64,000 nucleotides of DNA from Timema cristinae (Eukaryota > Arthropoda > Insecta > Phasmatodea > Timematidae): NCBI GenBank assembly GCA_039000515.1, contig JBCFYV010000012.1:37527407-37591406 (forward strand). The letters run 5' to 3'. A program made the translations under genes and the position numbers. The notes beneath the pieces were generated by a model. It worked only from the letters and a program-made list of their open reading frames with translations. It had not been told where the DNA came from and did not search any database. Positions 43,951 to 54,568 of the stretch are shown piece by piece. Positions within the stretch are counted from its first letter, which is position 1; each line of letters begins with the position of its first letter.

Positions 43951-46030
43951 AAAAATTGACACAGGTTACAGGCTGGAAACACTAATGGATGTAAAGTAAA
44001 ATAAAAGTCATTGATTTGTTTGAACACATATGCATGCAAATGTAATCTTAAATTAAATAGGTAGGCTGAACGTTGCCTGTGAAATTTTCTTTGCCGGAGA
44101 AACTTTTTTTTTACTTATATGAATGTGAAACAAACAAACTAAACTAAGAAAATCGGCCATTGTAATATTAATCACCAGTTTCTATTCGGATTTATCAATG
44201 TAATTTTTCTTCTATTTTTTCCCTACTTTTGAACTGCAAATAGTAGGTCGACGCATTAAAATGACTAAATGTATGACAAATTTATGGTTTTTAGTTTTTA
44301 TCAGTTTTTAAGTTTAGAAATTTGGCGCAACTCTTGAGTGGTTCCTCTGCAATTTAGAAAAATCTCGGTTATTCAGTTAATTGAGAAGTAGTGAAAATTT
44401 TCCGGACAGTAATAAATACATATAGACAGACACCATTATATTTTTACTTTTATACTGTAGGGTAAGATTTTTCTAAAATTTTAGCTATGGTATTAATAAG
44501 GTTTATTTTTTATAATAGAATGAAAAGTAGCGGATCCGGTCTAGAAAACCAAGGCTATCGTCTGGAGATCCGGTAGTGCCAACTACATTACATCCTCTGT
44601 CTGCAGAATTTGGCACTATTTTCGCCAACAGACGGTGGCCGCTTGGTCGGTATGTAGATTTTTATGCACTGCATTATAAGTAATAATTTTTTGTATAAGA
44701 CATTTTTGTATTCAAATTATGAAACTACAATTTTAGCGTGTTTTGAATGTTTTTTAGATTGAATCTACCATACAGAATATTCAATATTGTAACACTATGA
44801 TAAATCAGTAGTGTTCACTTTCAATGAGTTCTGTATTTAATAAAATTGACTAAAACTAAGATTCATACGTCCCTAACGTTTCATCTTATTTTAACATGAC
44901 TTGTCTTGGACCTTAAAGCAAGTCGAGTCATCACCTTTACGGAAAGGTAAAAAAAGAAATAGAACAAAGTAATTTTTCAAATAATATAATAAACTATGTA
45001 ATATCAAATGATTTTACCAGAAACAATTTACCAATCAAAATAATTTAGAAACGTAAATCATAGAGATAAATAAACTATACACCCCAATCTGGTGTGTATG
45101 CAACCTTGTGTATATAGCTGAACGCCAGTTTGTCTATACACCATTTTTCAAGGCGCTTATTTTGAATCCCATCCTTTACGGCAAAAGTCTTCAACTTGTA
45201 ACGCACGACTGGTTTGGAAATTGATTATTTATTTTATTTTGTTTAATCTGCTAAATATTAAGTACGGATACTAAATATTAATTGCTATAACTAACAATAA
45301 TATTAATGGTACTAGACACTACAAACATCAACAGAGCTGACTATCTAATCTAGGATAAACAGAGGATGCTACGCACCTAAGCCTGGAGAAATGGGAAAAC
45401 ACAGTGCATTTTTTTGTATTTGGAAAAAACTGGGGAAAAACGCGAAACTTCACACAAAAAACCAACTAATTACTAGTTAATAAATCACTGCCTATTTAGG
45501 AGTGACCTAACAAGTAAAATAAACAAATTTGGGTGACCTAGCTTTCTAAACCTTGATGTTCTTTGGGAAACCATGATGCTCATGATTAAATATGTTTCTG
45601 TAACAAAGCATAATATTTAATTTACACGCTTTGGTGAAATGTGATGCCCTTTTCTCCAACATGTTTCTGTAACAACATTTAGTACTTCATTTCACTTATA
45701 ATATGATTGCATTTAGATAAATAATGCGTCACCTATGGATTATGTTCGTTGGTACACTCAGTTTGTGGACTAGGTATTATTTTGTTTCAAAGATTTAATT
45801 TACTTTGATTTATTAATTTGCCCTACTATGGTTATGATTGCCATAATTAGCTTAGGAAGAGCTACCAAAAATATGTCAGCCAGATGTTGATCTTTCTAAA
45901 TTGATTTAGTTTTGATGGGGCTTACCCGTTGCCAAAATTATAGTTCAATAATAATGATTAAATAAACAAAATATCTTAATAAAGTTACTGTTTTTATCTG
46001 GTAGCAAAACGTCGAACTTGAATTTTTTTT
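43951..46030. other. unique AT-rich region with one GC-richer patch
   Basis: At 44519-44649 a GC-richer patch has an open plus-strand frame (PVVPTTLHPLSAEFGTIFAN) ending at a good donor CG|GTATGTAG (44650), so it may be an exon. Its acceptor is poor. ATGTTTCTGTAACAA occurs twice near 45590 and 45660. The rest is featureless. Confidence 0.3.
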
Positions 46031-46302
46031 TATTATTATTTTAGCATCACGTCTTACTACTCGTTTGGGTGATTATACGTTTATGTAGACCTACTAATTA
46101 CGCTATTGGTTTTCAGCGATGTGGAAGTTTATATTTAGAAGAAGTTTACCCGCATTTTCATGGAAGGAGAATGGAAAATAATTTTAGGGAAACCACCCTT
46201 GGTACACCCAACCGAGATTCGAACGTCAATCTCCCCGTCATCGACAGTCTAGTCTACCGCAAGAGTGACACCTTAGAACATGCGGCCACTAAAATGTGTA
46301 CT
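46031..46302 (-). mobile_element. SINE family B, full length
   Basis: ATT tail, GCATCACGTCTTACTACTCG, body, GGTACACCCAACCGAGATTC and head complement ACACCTTAGAACATGCGGCC. Confidence 0.85.
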
Positions 46303-47484
46303 TAAGAGCTATTTGTATTTTTATTTATTGAACCCTAAATTAAAGGTGAGTATTAGTACACCATTACTTAAGACATATTTAAAAACACTTCAATTAATCA
46401 CTCCAAGACTGAAGATATAAACTAAAGTGGGCATTTCTTTCTTGTCATTTTCAGAGACTGCCATTCTTAAATCGCTGACTGGTGCAAGTGAATGTGCATG
46501 ACATTTAGTTGGTACATATTAAACCTAATTTTATAATCATGTTTTTTTTCTGCTATTGGACGTCAATAAATTAAGCATATAAAATATGGGAGTATGTAAT
46601 GAAAGGAATAGGATGCGGTTCAAAAAAGGAAATAAACCAACAGCCGTACTGAAACTATTAATGTGTGGGGAGCCAAAAGGCGAACAACATATCCAACAGA
46701 GTGTATTCAAAATTTAGAATTCACAAATACAGAAATTCATAGTTGTAACTAGGAATTATTGGAAGGTATATGATGGCCACGTTGTTTATTATGATATTCC
46801 TGGTGTTTGAAACAAAGGTATACACATTCCAGGTAGGGAGGAATGGCTGGTGCATGAATCGGAGTTCATCCGGTGACAAACTGATTGCTAGTTCAGTTGT
46901 ATCTGATGCTTCAATAGAGAGTTTAAATAAAACCTGTGCATGGTCTAGGAATGCTTAGGAACATGGTATTATACTCATAAACAGATATAATGCTATGTAA
47001 AAACTATTGGTTTTGTAAACAAGTGTATGTACCATATTATGTTATTAAAATAATTAGCTGTGTAATAGTATACCTCTCACGTGTTAATTAATTATGTGTT
47101 TCCAATCCTTGATGAATAAGTAACCAGCCATTACAAATGTAATTATATAATAATGTATTATGTCTGATATAATTATTTTGACGGAACCTTATTTATTTAG
47201 AAGAGAAGTTATTACATACTTTTGATGGCGTCTTGGCGTGATATCTACCCGTGTAAATGTATCTTCTTACAAGTTACTTTAATTTACTTAAAAAATCAGG
47301 GAAAAATTATTTTGAGTCTTAAGTCTTTGTAATGTAATTGATTTGCCCCTAAAGAATATGTGAAAGCATTGACAATAATATCGTCCTAATTTTATAAACG
47401 TATCTTATTTCATTTAAATTATGTAGTATATTAAATGGCGCTTAAAGCACTTCTTCTTCTAAGAAAGCAAAAGCCACTGATCAG
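46303..47484. other. spacer including dispersed repeat G copy 2
   Basis: 46720-46960 resembles 11390-11600 (AGGAATTATTGGAAGG, GCTAGTTCAGTTGT). No intact frame. The rest is unique. Confidence 0.35.
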
Positions 47485-47951
47485 TGTCGTCACGCACGTG
47501 ACATTAGTCGAGTCAGGTTGACAATATATATATTTCAAATAATAACTTCCTCTTCTCGAAGGTTCGAAGAGAGATTTTAAAATGTAACTTGAGTCAGTTT
47601 CCGGCTCTCGAAGCTTCTAGTAACACAGAGATGTTTTTGTCTTGTATTTTGTTTTTCTAAACTAAACCTTCTCGAAGCTTCCATGAGCAAGGGATATATA
47701 CAAAGAATGGTGCAACGTAAAGGCAGTTGGTGTCCAGTACTGACAGAACTCACTTGGGCACTTGGCGTCCAGCAACACCTGTCCGCGCTCATACAATAGG
47801 CCGCGTATATATTTCGATGACATGATCTATTTTCTCCTTAAATAAACTTAGATTCATAAATAAAAAACATGTCAAAACAAGAATAATAAGTGTTTATTAA
47901 TTATAATTCTTCAACTGGCGTCCATCGCGGCAGTAAAATATCAGAACAACA
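47485..47951 (+). mobile_element. LTR-like block with heat-shock-element promoter
   Basis: Proposed solo or orphan LTR. It begins TGTCGTCACGCACGTGAC and ends ACAACA, with an internal promoter (three HSE-type motifs and TATATA at 47695-47700), AATAAA signals at 47841-47846 and 47859-47864, and a primer-binding-site-like TGGCGCACAACGTAGGG at 47956-47972, four bases after the end. This is the U3-R-U5-PBS order of an LTR retrotransposon. No second LTR and no gag/pol frames were found, and the left boundary is uncertain. Confidence 0.45.
47553..47700 (+). promoter_or_regulatory. three heat-shock elements upstream of a TATA box
   Basis: HSE1 TTCTCGAAGGTTC (47553-47565), HSE2 GAAGCTTC (47610-47617) and HSE3 TTCTCGAAGCTTC (47669-47681) show alternating TTC/GAA units with 2-bp spacing, the binding pattern of heat-shock factor. 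HSE3 ends 13 bp before TATATA, a layout like that of heat-shock gene promoters. Confidence 0.65.
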
Positions 47952-47972
47952 TAATTGGCGCACAACGTAGGG

Positions 47973-48605
47973 ACCCCGTAATTCCAGAACGTTTCATCTT
48001 ATTTAAGTAATTTTCCCCAAAATAAGAGACAAACTGTTCCCTTAGTATAGAGTTAACCCATACAACATTGTTCTAAACATACTGTTCGATAAATTGGCAT
48101 TTTCTACTTAAATTTAGTCATTAAGTCGTTAGTTAAATTGGCGTCGTTAAAAACGCTTGATTGTAAACGTGATGTAATTATATATAGTTTTTTTTCGTGC
48201 TATGGTTCGATAAACTTCGCTGGCTTATGCCTACAAGTTCTCATAAGGCAATCAATTAAAAATTAACACCTTTGACTTAGGGCTTGTTGAAATAGTTCTG
48301 AATATTAAATGACTGTGAAACACTTTAAAACGAGGAAGTATAACTTGTACAAATTCTTATCTATCTTCCTAGAATCCTTGTTTGTATGTAAGGTTTGCTG
48401 CGTGTTTTGAAACAGCCGGTATCCATCGCTGGTAGCCATAACCAGTTGTTTGTTATGGCGGACATGTGAACATGAGATACTTTCAATAAATTATTCACTA
48501 CATGACCAGAGGAGATATTGAGCGAAGATGGTAGGTTTGTTAAGAACAGATCAAAAACATTCGTGTATATACTCCTAATATTGTACCACATGCAATTATA
48601 TTGTT
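47973..48605. other. unique DNA downstream of the LTR-like block
   Basis: If the LTR call is right this would be internal retrotransposon sequence, but no gag- or pol-like frame is visible. Confidence 0.35.
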
Positions 48606-48860
48606 ACCCGCTTCGGTAGCCTTGTGGTCTAAGGCACTACTCTCAAAGAAAGCTAGACTGCAGATGACTGGGAGATTGAGGTTCGAGTCTCGATCAAGTG
48701 TACTGAGGGTCGCTTTTCCAAAATGGTTTTACACTCTCTCACCACGAAAATGTGAGTACACTTCCTATAAATATAGCCTTCCTTATCCCGAAAACCATTA
48801 TTGTAATTAATACATAAGCGTATAAACCGAACGGGTAGTAATTAATACGTGGTGCTAAAA
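48606..48860 (+). mobile_element. SINE family B, full length
   Basis: Well-preserved head CGCTTCGGTAGCCTTGTGGT with A box TGGTCTAAGG, B box GGTTCGAGTCTC, GTGTACTGAGGGTCG, GAGTACACTTCC and tail AAACCGAACGGGTAG. A short duplication of TAATTAATAC interrupts the tail. Confidence 0.9.
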
Positions 48861-48888
48861 GAAGTTATGTTAAATTATCTGTATTATT

Positions 48889-49082
48889 TGACGAGGAATG
48901 CTATAGTTATAGGAAGTGTATCCACATTCGCTTGGAGAGAGAGTGGAAAACTATTTTTGAATAATCACCCTCACTCCATCAGTACACCCGACCGAGAATT
49001 GGACCTAGATCTCCCCGTCATCGGAAGTCTAATCTACTGAGATAGTAGCATCTGAGATCAGGCAGCCATCGAAGTGGGTTTT
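48889..49082 (-). mobile_element. SINE family B, tail missing
   Basis: Body and head in inverted orientation to the preceding copy: GTACACCCGACCGAGAATTG, TCCCCGTCATCGG, and head complement GGCAGCCATCGAAGTGGGT. Confidence 0.82.
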
Positions 49083-50139
49083 TACGTTATTATTGGTATT
49101 GATTTTTCACTCAAACTTAATATCTTTAGATCATGTGACTTGACGTCCGGATACACGAAAATAGATATAATAATTTTGTTAGCTGCCAGGTAAAAAGACA
49201 CTTCCTATGGAAACTAGGCTGTAGAGGCAGTAGCTTAGTCGGTTTGACAGAGGTAGAAAATTTTAGAGTATAAAAACATTGATTGCAAGATTTTCCAACA
49301 TTGAAAATCTTGCAGCTGTATGAATTAAAATCTTTCAAGGGACAGCTGCATAAGACATATATTGGCATGCTATGAATGCTTGAAGCTGTATCTAGTAACT
49401 TCAGCTTAGTTTATTTCTATAGAGATCCGGGTAGAGGTTATATGGTCTTGTATATAACTATGTGTAGAATTGTTAAAAGCTAGACTTAAATTATTCAAAC
49501 ATGTAAATGCTTCTATATTTTGTTGTTTCATACTGTACTTGTTTACCGCTATTCATTTGTAAATCTCAGATACATATATTTAGCTAGAGTAAATAATGAG
49601 CAAAAAAAAAATTAACAAGTATAATAATTTAACGACGTTGCCTACGTGGAGATTTCAAAGCTATTTTGAGAAGTAGGTTGCATCTTTAACTTGAGGCACC
49701 TAAGCAGTCTAAGCACTATCACATTTAGATGCCAGTGTACTAAATAGAAAGAGAGGGAAGAAAATGAGAAGTCCACCCTATGTCTATGTGCTGATAGCCC
49801 TTTCCCTATTCCTCTAACAAGTTTATACAGTGACTTTAATATTTGCACCTTTTAAACGTTGACTGCTTTTTAATTTTACTTTTTTATTGTTTCCTATTCT
49901 AGTGTGCTGGGCTAATTGAATTTAGCCCACACTCTTAATTATCTCAACCTCCAACAAATTAAATACTAACTCTGCAAGAACAGCGGATGGGATTGGACTT
50001 TCCATCATGGCTTAGCTGATGTGGTGGTTGTTTTGTGTGATCGTCGTTGATGGGCCACATTCAACTCTACAGGAATGGTAACTCATGGAAAAATATTGAA
50101 ATAAATTATTTCTAGAGTTGGTTCTCTCATCAGCTGGTC
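49083..50139. other. unique DNA
   Basis: No gene or repeat family recognised. Confidence 0.4.
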
Positions 50140-50290
50140 TTCGCGCATGCGCCGATACCCGCTTCAGGCATCCACCTCTCCGAGCGCTGTCGCTCCGAGA
50201 CGTGATTGGTTGACCCCCCTTCTCTTCCTATCCTAGTCGGGTGTCAATCGGGGAACCTATTTAACATGATGTATCGCCTAAAATAGACAC
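50140..50290 (+). promoter_or_regulatory. promoter-like GC patch with NRF1-like and CCAAT motifs
   Basis: TCGCGCATGCGCC at about 50144 (NRF1-like), GTGATTGGTTG at about 50201 (reverse CCAAT), and ATTTAAC at about 50259. This CpG-richer patch lies 80-230 bp upstream of the candidate exon at 50372. Confidence 0.4.
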
Positions 50291-50371
50291 AGAACGATAT
50301 TCATTTCTCAGTAGAACATATTTAAAGCGTTGTGTTTCTCCGTTGAAACTACTAGCAACAAGAGGTATCAT

Positions 50372-50468
50372 ATGACCAGGATGCTATTGCGTTGGACTCA
50401 GCCGTGGCCAGGGTCAGCGCCTGGTAGCATCCCACCACTTGGAGAAAATTTAACCAGAGAACTACGTG
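50372..50468 (+). other. candidate first coding exon
   Basis: ATG at 50372 opens MTRMLLRWTQPWPGSAPGSI..., which runs to a donor CGTG|GTATGT at 50469. The product is unrecognised. A DNA transposon begins about 20 bp after the donor, so any following exon must lie beyond 52083. The same segment folds into an RNA-like hairpin (see findings), which gives an alternative reading. Confidence 0.25.
50379..50432 (+). ncRNA. compact two-stem RNA-like fold
   Basis: GGATGCTA (50379-50386) pairs perfectly with TAGCATCC (50425-50432). Directly adjacent inside is CCAGG-(7-nt loop)-CCTGG (50408-50424), so the two helices would stack, reminiscent of an acceptor stem plus T-arm. The remaining 21 nt are too short for a normal tRNA. 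Not recognised; could be chance. Confidence 0.2.
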
Positions 50469-50654
50469 GTATGTCTACATGGCATAAGGCCCGTTGACAC
50501 GATATTAGTTGACTAATGCAAGTACACTAATTTGGCTGCGCGCGCACAGCTTGCACCGTGTAAACAGACAAGCAAGCTACTAACATGCAAGTCCACTTGC
50601 AACTGAAAAAGTTGGTCACCTTCCAACTTTACTAATGCAAGTAGACAATCCAAA

Positions 50655-50785
50655 ATGGCGGCAACGGAAGAACTGGTTGTGCGGGGGACACTTATTTGTG
50701 GAATGTTATGAAAAGAATGAGTTTTTGTGCAATTTTAAGCACCGAATTTATAAAAATAAGAATGGGAGGGATATTGCACTATAGG
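50655..50785 (+). pseudogene. possible MADF/Myb-like accessory protein fragment
   Basis: ATG at 50655 in AAAATGGCGGCAACGG context opens MAATEELVVRGTLICGML, and after a shift HRIYKNKNGRDIA. The YKNK-x-x-RD-x-A block resembles the middle of MADF domains found in the second gene of Harbinger transposons. Only about 40 residues are readable. Confidence 0.35.
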
Positions 50786-51296
50786 GTATTGTAAAGTTAT
50801 ATCAGGTGTACATATTCTCTAGAAGTTTCCAAAATAAAATTTTAGGCCTACGTAAATTTTACAAATGTTCCTTGTGAGAGATATTATTTAATATCAGTAA
50901 ACAAATGGTATCAATAATTTTAACAAACCATTATTTCCTACCACTCAACGTGGAATGTGTAATTTTTTTTATATACGATCACAAAATATAATAACACTTT
51001 GTAGTACCGTGATTAGTTCCGGCAACATAATATTCGCGTTATCGGCAAGTAAGGTATGAATGGCCGGTGTTTTTCACGCGAAATCATCGGCGCGTTTTCC
51101 AATCTCCATATTTGACACTTTAACCAATCTTTAAAAGTTTTAATTATAAATGTTCAGCCCACACACATCAAACACTTGTAGTAATGCTTTGGAATCTTTA
51201 GTAGATACATAATTTAATATTATTATCGTATAGCAAACCAGATAGTCTATATTTAAACCAATCTACAAATTAATGAATTATTATTTTTAAGGAATA

Positions 51297-51544
51297 TTTT
51301 AGGCCTAGCAAGCTAGCATTTAACAAATTATTTTGTTATTAGTATACCAAAATTTAAAACAGAGTTTAAAAAACCGGCGTTAGGCCTATTTAAAAAAATG
51401 CCCAACAAATTAATTAAGGCCTACTATTTTTTTTTTATGTTTTAGGTCTAGCTAGAATTTAGCAAGATATTTTGTTATTAGTATACCAACATTTAAAACA
51501 GTGTTGAAAAAATCTGGGTTGGAGCTATTTAAAAAAATGCCCTA
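51297..51544. repeat. direct duplication, about 142-bp period, within the transposon
   Basis: TTTTGTTATTAGTATACCAA and TATTTAAAAAAATGCCC recur in order at 51330-51404 and 51469-51543, with about 85 percent similarity by eye. Confidence 0.7.
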
Positions 51545-51807
51545 CCGAGTTTAGTTGTATTGGAATTTATTGACCTTATTTGAGTTTAATTTTATTTAAC
51601 ATATATGCTAAATAAGTTAACAAATCAAGTAAAATAATTTAATAACTATTTGGGATCAACTAAAATATATTTTAATGTATTAAGGAACTAAGAAATAGGA
51701 GACACACTAATCACTAATTTTTTTATGTTGGCTATATAAAACAATTTTTATTAAATAGGTAAACTAATTATGATAAATTGCGTTACTAAGTAATTGTAAT
51801 TTATGTG

Positions 51808-51935
51808 GCCGCCCATACTTATTCTAAATTCACCCTTACTAGCTCCTAACACATAAGCGTAATTAGTATATGCGTATAAATAGCTCGAACGAGAAATGAG
51901 ACGCATTGATAAAAAATAAGGCTCCAATAGAGAGA
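51808..51935 (+). mobile_element. SINE family B, 5-prime truncated, inside the transposon
   Basis: From a TTCTAAATTCACCCTTAC body piece to tail AGCTCGAACGAGAAATGAGA. Inserted in the 1.6-kb transposon, hence younger than it. Confidence 0.6.
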
Positions 51936-52083
51936 CCAGTTATCACCACTCTTCATTTTCAGCCATGTTTTTATAAGCGCTACTAATACAAGTGAAAAAT
52001 ACGTGTCAACACAACTAACATGTTAGTAAGCTAATACCACTAAACTTGCATTAGTCCACTAACACCGTGTCAACGGGCCTTTA

Positions 52084-53019
52084 GAGAGATGGTCCGTTAA
52101 TTAGCGCACAAGTATTACAATCCCTCTAGGGATTATACTTACTAGTCACATTCTAACAATGATTAGTTTACCCTAGCCAAGAAGTTTACTTTATTTGCTA
52201 TGTAGTAATCAGTCGCTTAGCGACTCAGCTACATATTTTTTTATAGATTATTATTGATATTTAATAGTTATTTATGTATAAGTATATCTATAGCATAGCT
52301 GCGTGCCATTTGGTTCCCTCCGAACAAAACTTGTTTGTTATGGCAATGTACACCTTGTAGGTCTAGTTAGACCTGTTCGGTTTCGTGCCGCCTCGTGAGT
52401 GGGCTAGTGCTATTGGGATGAAAAGTTGACTGTATATTGTGTAGACACAGCTAAATAACTTAGGATACCGCTCTAATGACTTAGCCATTACCTAATAGTC
52501 GCTTGTTTTGTTGTATACTAAGCCTAGCTATTGTAAAGATATATTTTTGCTAAAATGAAGACTCTCAGTCTACCTTTTTACTCGGGGAACGTCAGCATTA
52601 GTAAATTGGGAGTACAGGAGTTCAGGCCCTAATTAGGCCTTTTCCCGAGTCTATTGCCTCGTATTCTCTTTGTTTATGAACATTCCCTATTTTACCTATT
52701 TACCATATACGTCCAAGCGTGATCTCTCAAGGAACTTGTGAATGTGTGTATTTAAAACCACTTAGACTGGTTCCTTAAGATACTTCGAAAGAACGCATCC
52801 ACGTTCTAATGTATACATTTCTTTCAAGTTTTGATAAGGGGGCATTTCAGAGACGTTATGATTTTGTCAGTGCTGTCCTAGTTGGTAAATATTTATCCCT
52901 AGTGTATGGGATATTGTTTACTGCCCCTACCAGTGGTCTTGACGTTATCGCAGTATATAGACGAACTCATAAGGACAAGTAACATTATGATGGTAGTCGC
53001 CCAGTCCCCAGGATATATG

Positions 53020-53055
<36 letters not shown>

Positions 53056-53429
53056 AATTAGAGCTATATGAGTTTTCATTCGAATTAATAGGATAAATAG
53101 GATTAATAGGCTATCTACTTACAACCTTGTATTTTATAAGAATTAAGATAAATAAGCTAACTTATTGCTGATTTATAGGTGCTAGTTTAAAACCTTTGAA
53201 ACTATGCAAGTAACCTTGTTCCCCTTGTTGTAAGTTTTCACTACTCTATGTTGATCGCCTAGTTTTGTTTATTATATTGATTCTAATATTACCTGGTGAT
53301 AAGAAAATTATCATTCCTTCACCAGAGTGTTCTTATGGGTAAAATTATGGGGTGAAAAAATATTAATAGCGATTGGAAAATATCGATACTAGCAAAGTAT
53401 CAATACTTTTTCATGACCCTAGTTTTTCA
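52084..53429. other. unique DNA with (TA)n at 53022-53052
   Basis: No recognised gene or repeat family apart from the TA microsatellite. ACTCATAAGGACAAGT-type short motifs have no assignment. Confidence 0.4.
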
Positions 53430-53679
53430 TCATTGCACTTTACTACCAGTTCAGGTTACATGCAAATATGGTAATTATTCTAATGTGGTAAGAACGAGGA
53501 AGGAAGCGTTTTAGAGGTAATCTAACAGCATTTACGTAGAAGAAGAGTGGGAAATCATTTAGGAAAAAACACCCTCATTAGACCTGACCGTGATTCGAAC
53601 CCCGATCTCCCTGTCATCAGCAGGCCAGTATGAACATTAGAGTGACGCCTTAGACAGTTTGGCCACTGAAGCGGGTCAT
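53430..53679 (-). mobile_element. SINE family B, diverged subgroup
   Basis: Head complement TTGGCCACTGAAGCGGGTCA, B-box complement GATTCGAACCCCGATC and subgroup body GAGGTAATCTAACAGC. The tail GCACTTTACTACCAGTTCAG is worn. Best copy of the subgroup with 1053, 33489 and 60551. Confidence 0.87.
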
Positions 53680-53979
53680 GTCCCAAGTTAAATCACTTGA
53701 TTGTATACTATTTTATTAAACCGACTGTATCTAAATACTTACATTAGCTGTGAAGTGAAGGTATAATTCTTACGAAAGTTATCCTTTTGTTTTCTCGTAT
53801 GAGAATGTAATTCTATATTATTAGCTATATGGTTTTATATCGTCTTTTAAAAGCAGTGCAGCTTGTTTGAACTGCTCCATCAGTTCGTTTTATCCCCAAC
53901 TTTGTTCAAAAATACAAAAATGGCCCAAATGCAGGGCAATTGAAATGTAAGACACAAATTAAATACAGTAAATGTTTTA

Positions 53980-53981
<2 letters not shown>

Positions 53982-54015
<34 letters not shown>

Positions 54016-54279
54016 CACCGCGTCTTACTACCCGTTCAGGTTATACGCACTTACGCTAATGTGTAATGGTAAGATGATTGTGAGATGAAATGGAGGACCT
54101 ACAGTTTAACGTGGAATCCGAACCACGGTGGAGGCCTGGCATTCCCCACATTCACAAGATGTCTTGTCAGAGGTGAAGGAAGGGTTTGGTAATCAGATAA
54201 ATTTGTGCCAGGACCGAGGATTGAACCCCGTACCCCAGCACAGAAGTCTGACTCCTTACCCCTAGACCACCAGGTCATC
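53982..54279 (-). mobile_element. SINE family A, full length, with TSD
   Basis: Complete minus-strand copy. A 12-bp TSD AAATGTTTTATA lies at 53970-53981 and 54280-54291. A long ATT tail is present. Confidence 0.96.
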
Positions 54280-54489
54280 AAATGTTTTATAATGTGCGTC
54301 ATATTAATGGATGTCATGTTTGAGTTTAGTATCTTTACTTCCTTTCACGAATCCATTTAAAATATAATGCACTTTATTAATGCATTAGCGCGTGGTATCT
54401 TAAGTTTTACTGTGTTTTTATTGTCCCAGTGAGCCAACTTGCCTTTTATATCTGTGAATTATATCTGGGCCTGTCATGTCCTCACAGCT

Positions 54490-54568
54490 CACATTAGAGC
54501 ACCAAGTTCATCTAGTTTGGCTTGTCAGTGACTAGGAGGTTTGGGATTTAATCTAGGTTGGGTGTACT
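54490..54568 (+). mobile_element. SINE family B, left part split by a LINE
   Basis: GTCAGTGACTAGGAGGTTTG and TTTAATCTAGGTTGGGTGTA are the T-arm area and following block of family B, cut at GGTGTACT. The remainder resumes at 55330. Confidence 0.75.

Larger units (their letters stand above)
50488..52083 (+). mobile_element. 1.6-kb DNA transposon, PIF/Harbinger-like
   Basis: Left end AAGGCCCGTTGACACGATAT and right-end complement AAAGGCCCGTTGACACGGTG are inverted repeats that continue as ACTAATGCAAGT on both sides. A possible MADF-like protein start (50655-50785) supports PIF/Harbinger, which carries such accessory genes. The TSD is ambiguous (ATA against TTA). Nested features are a direct duplication (51297-51544) and a SINE-B fragment (51808-51935). 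Confidence 0.6.

Noticed and set aside
47577..47792. Minus-strand open frame under the heat-shock-element block
   Set aside because: No domain and no start context. The plus-strand promoter and LTR layout explains the block better.
47553..47860. Promoter of a heat-shock protein gene
   Set aside because: No heat-shock protein coding frame follows within several kilobases, while poly(A) signals and a PBS-like site do.
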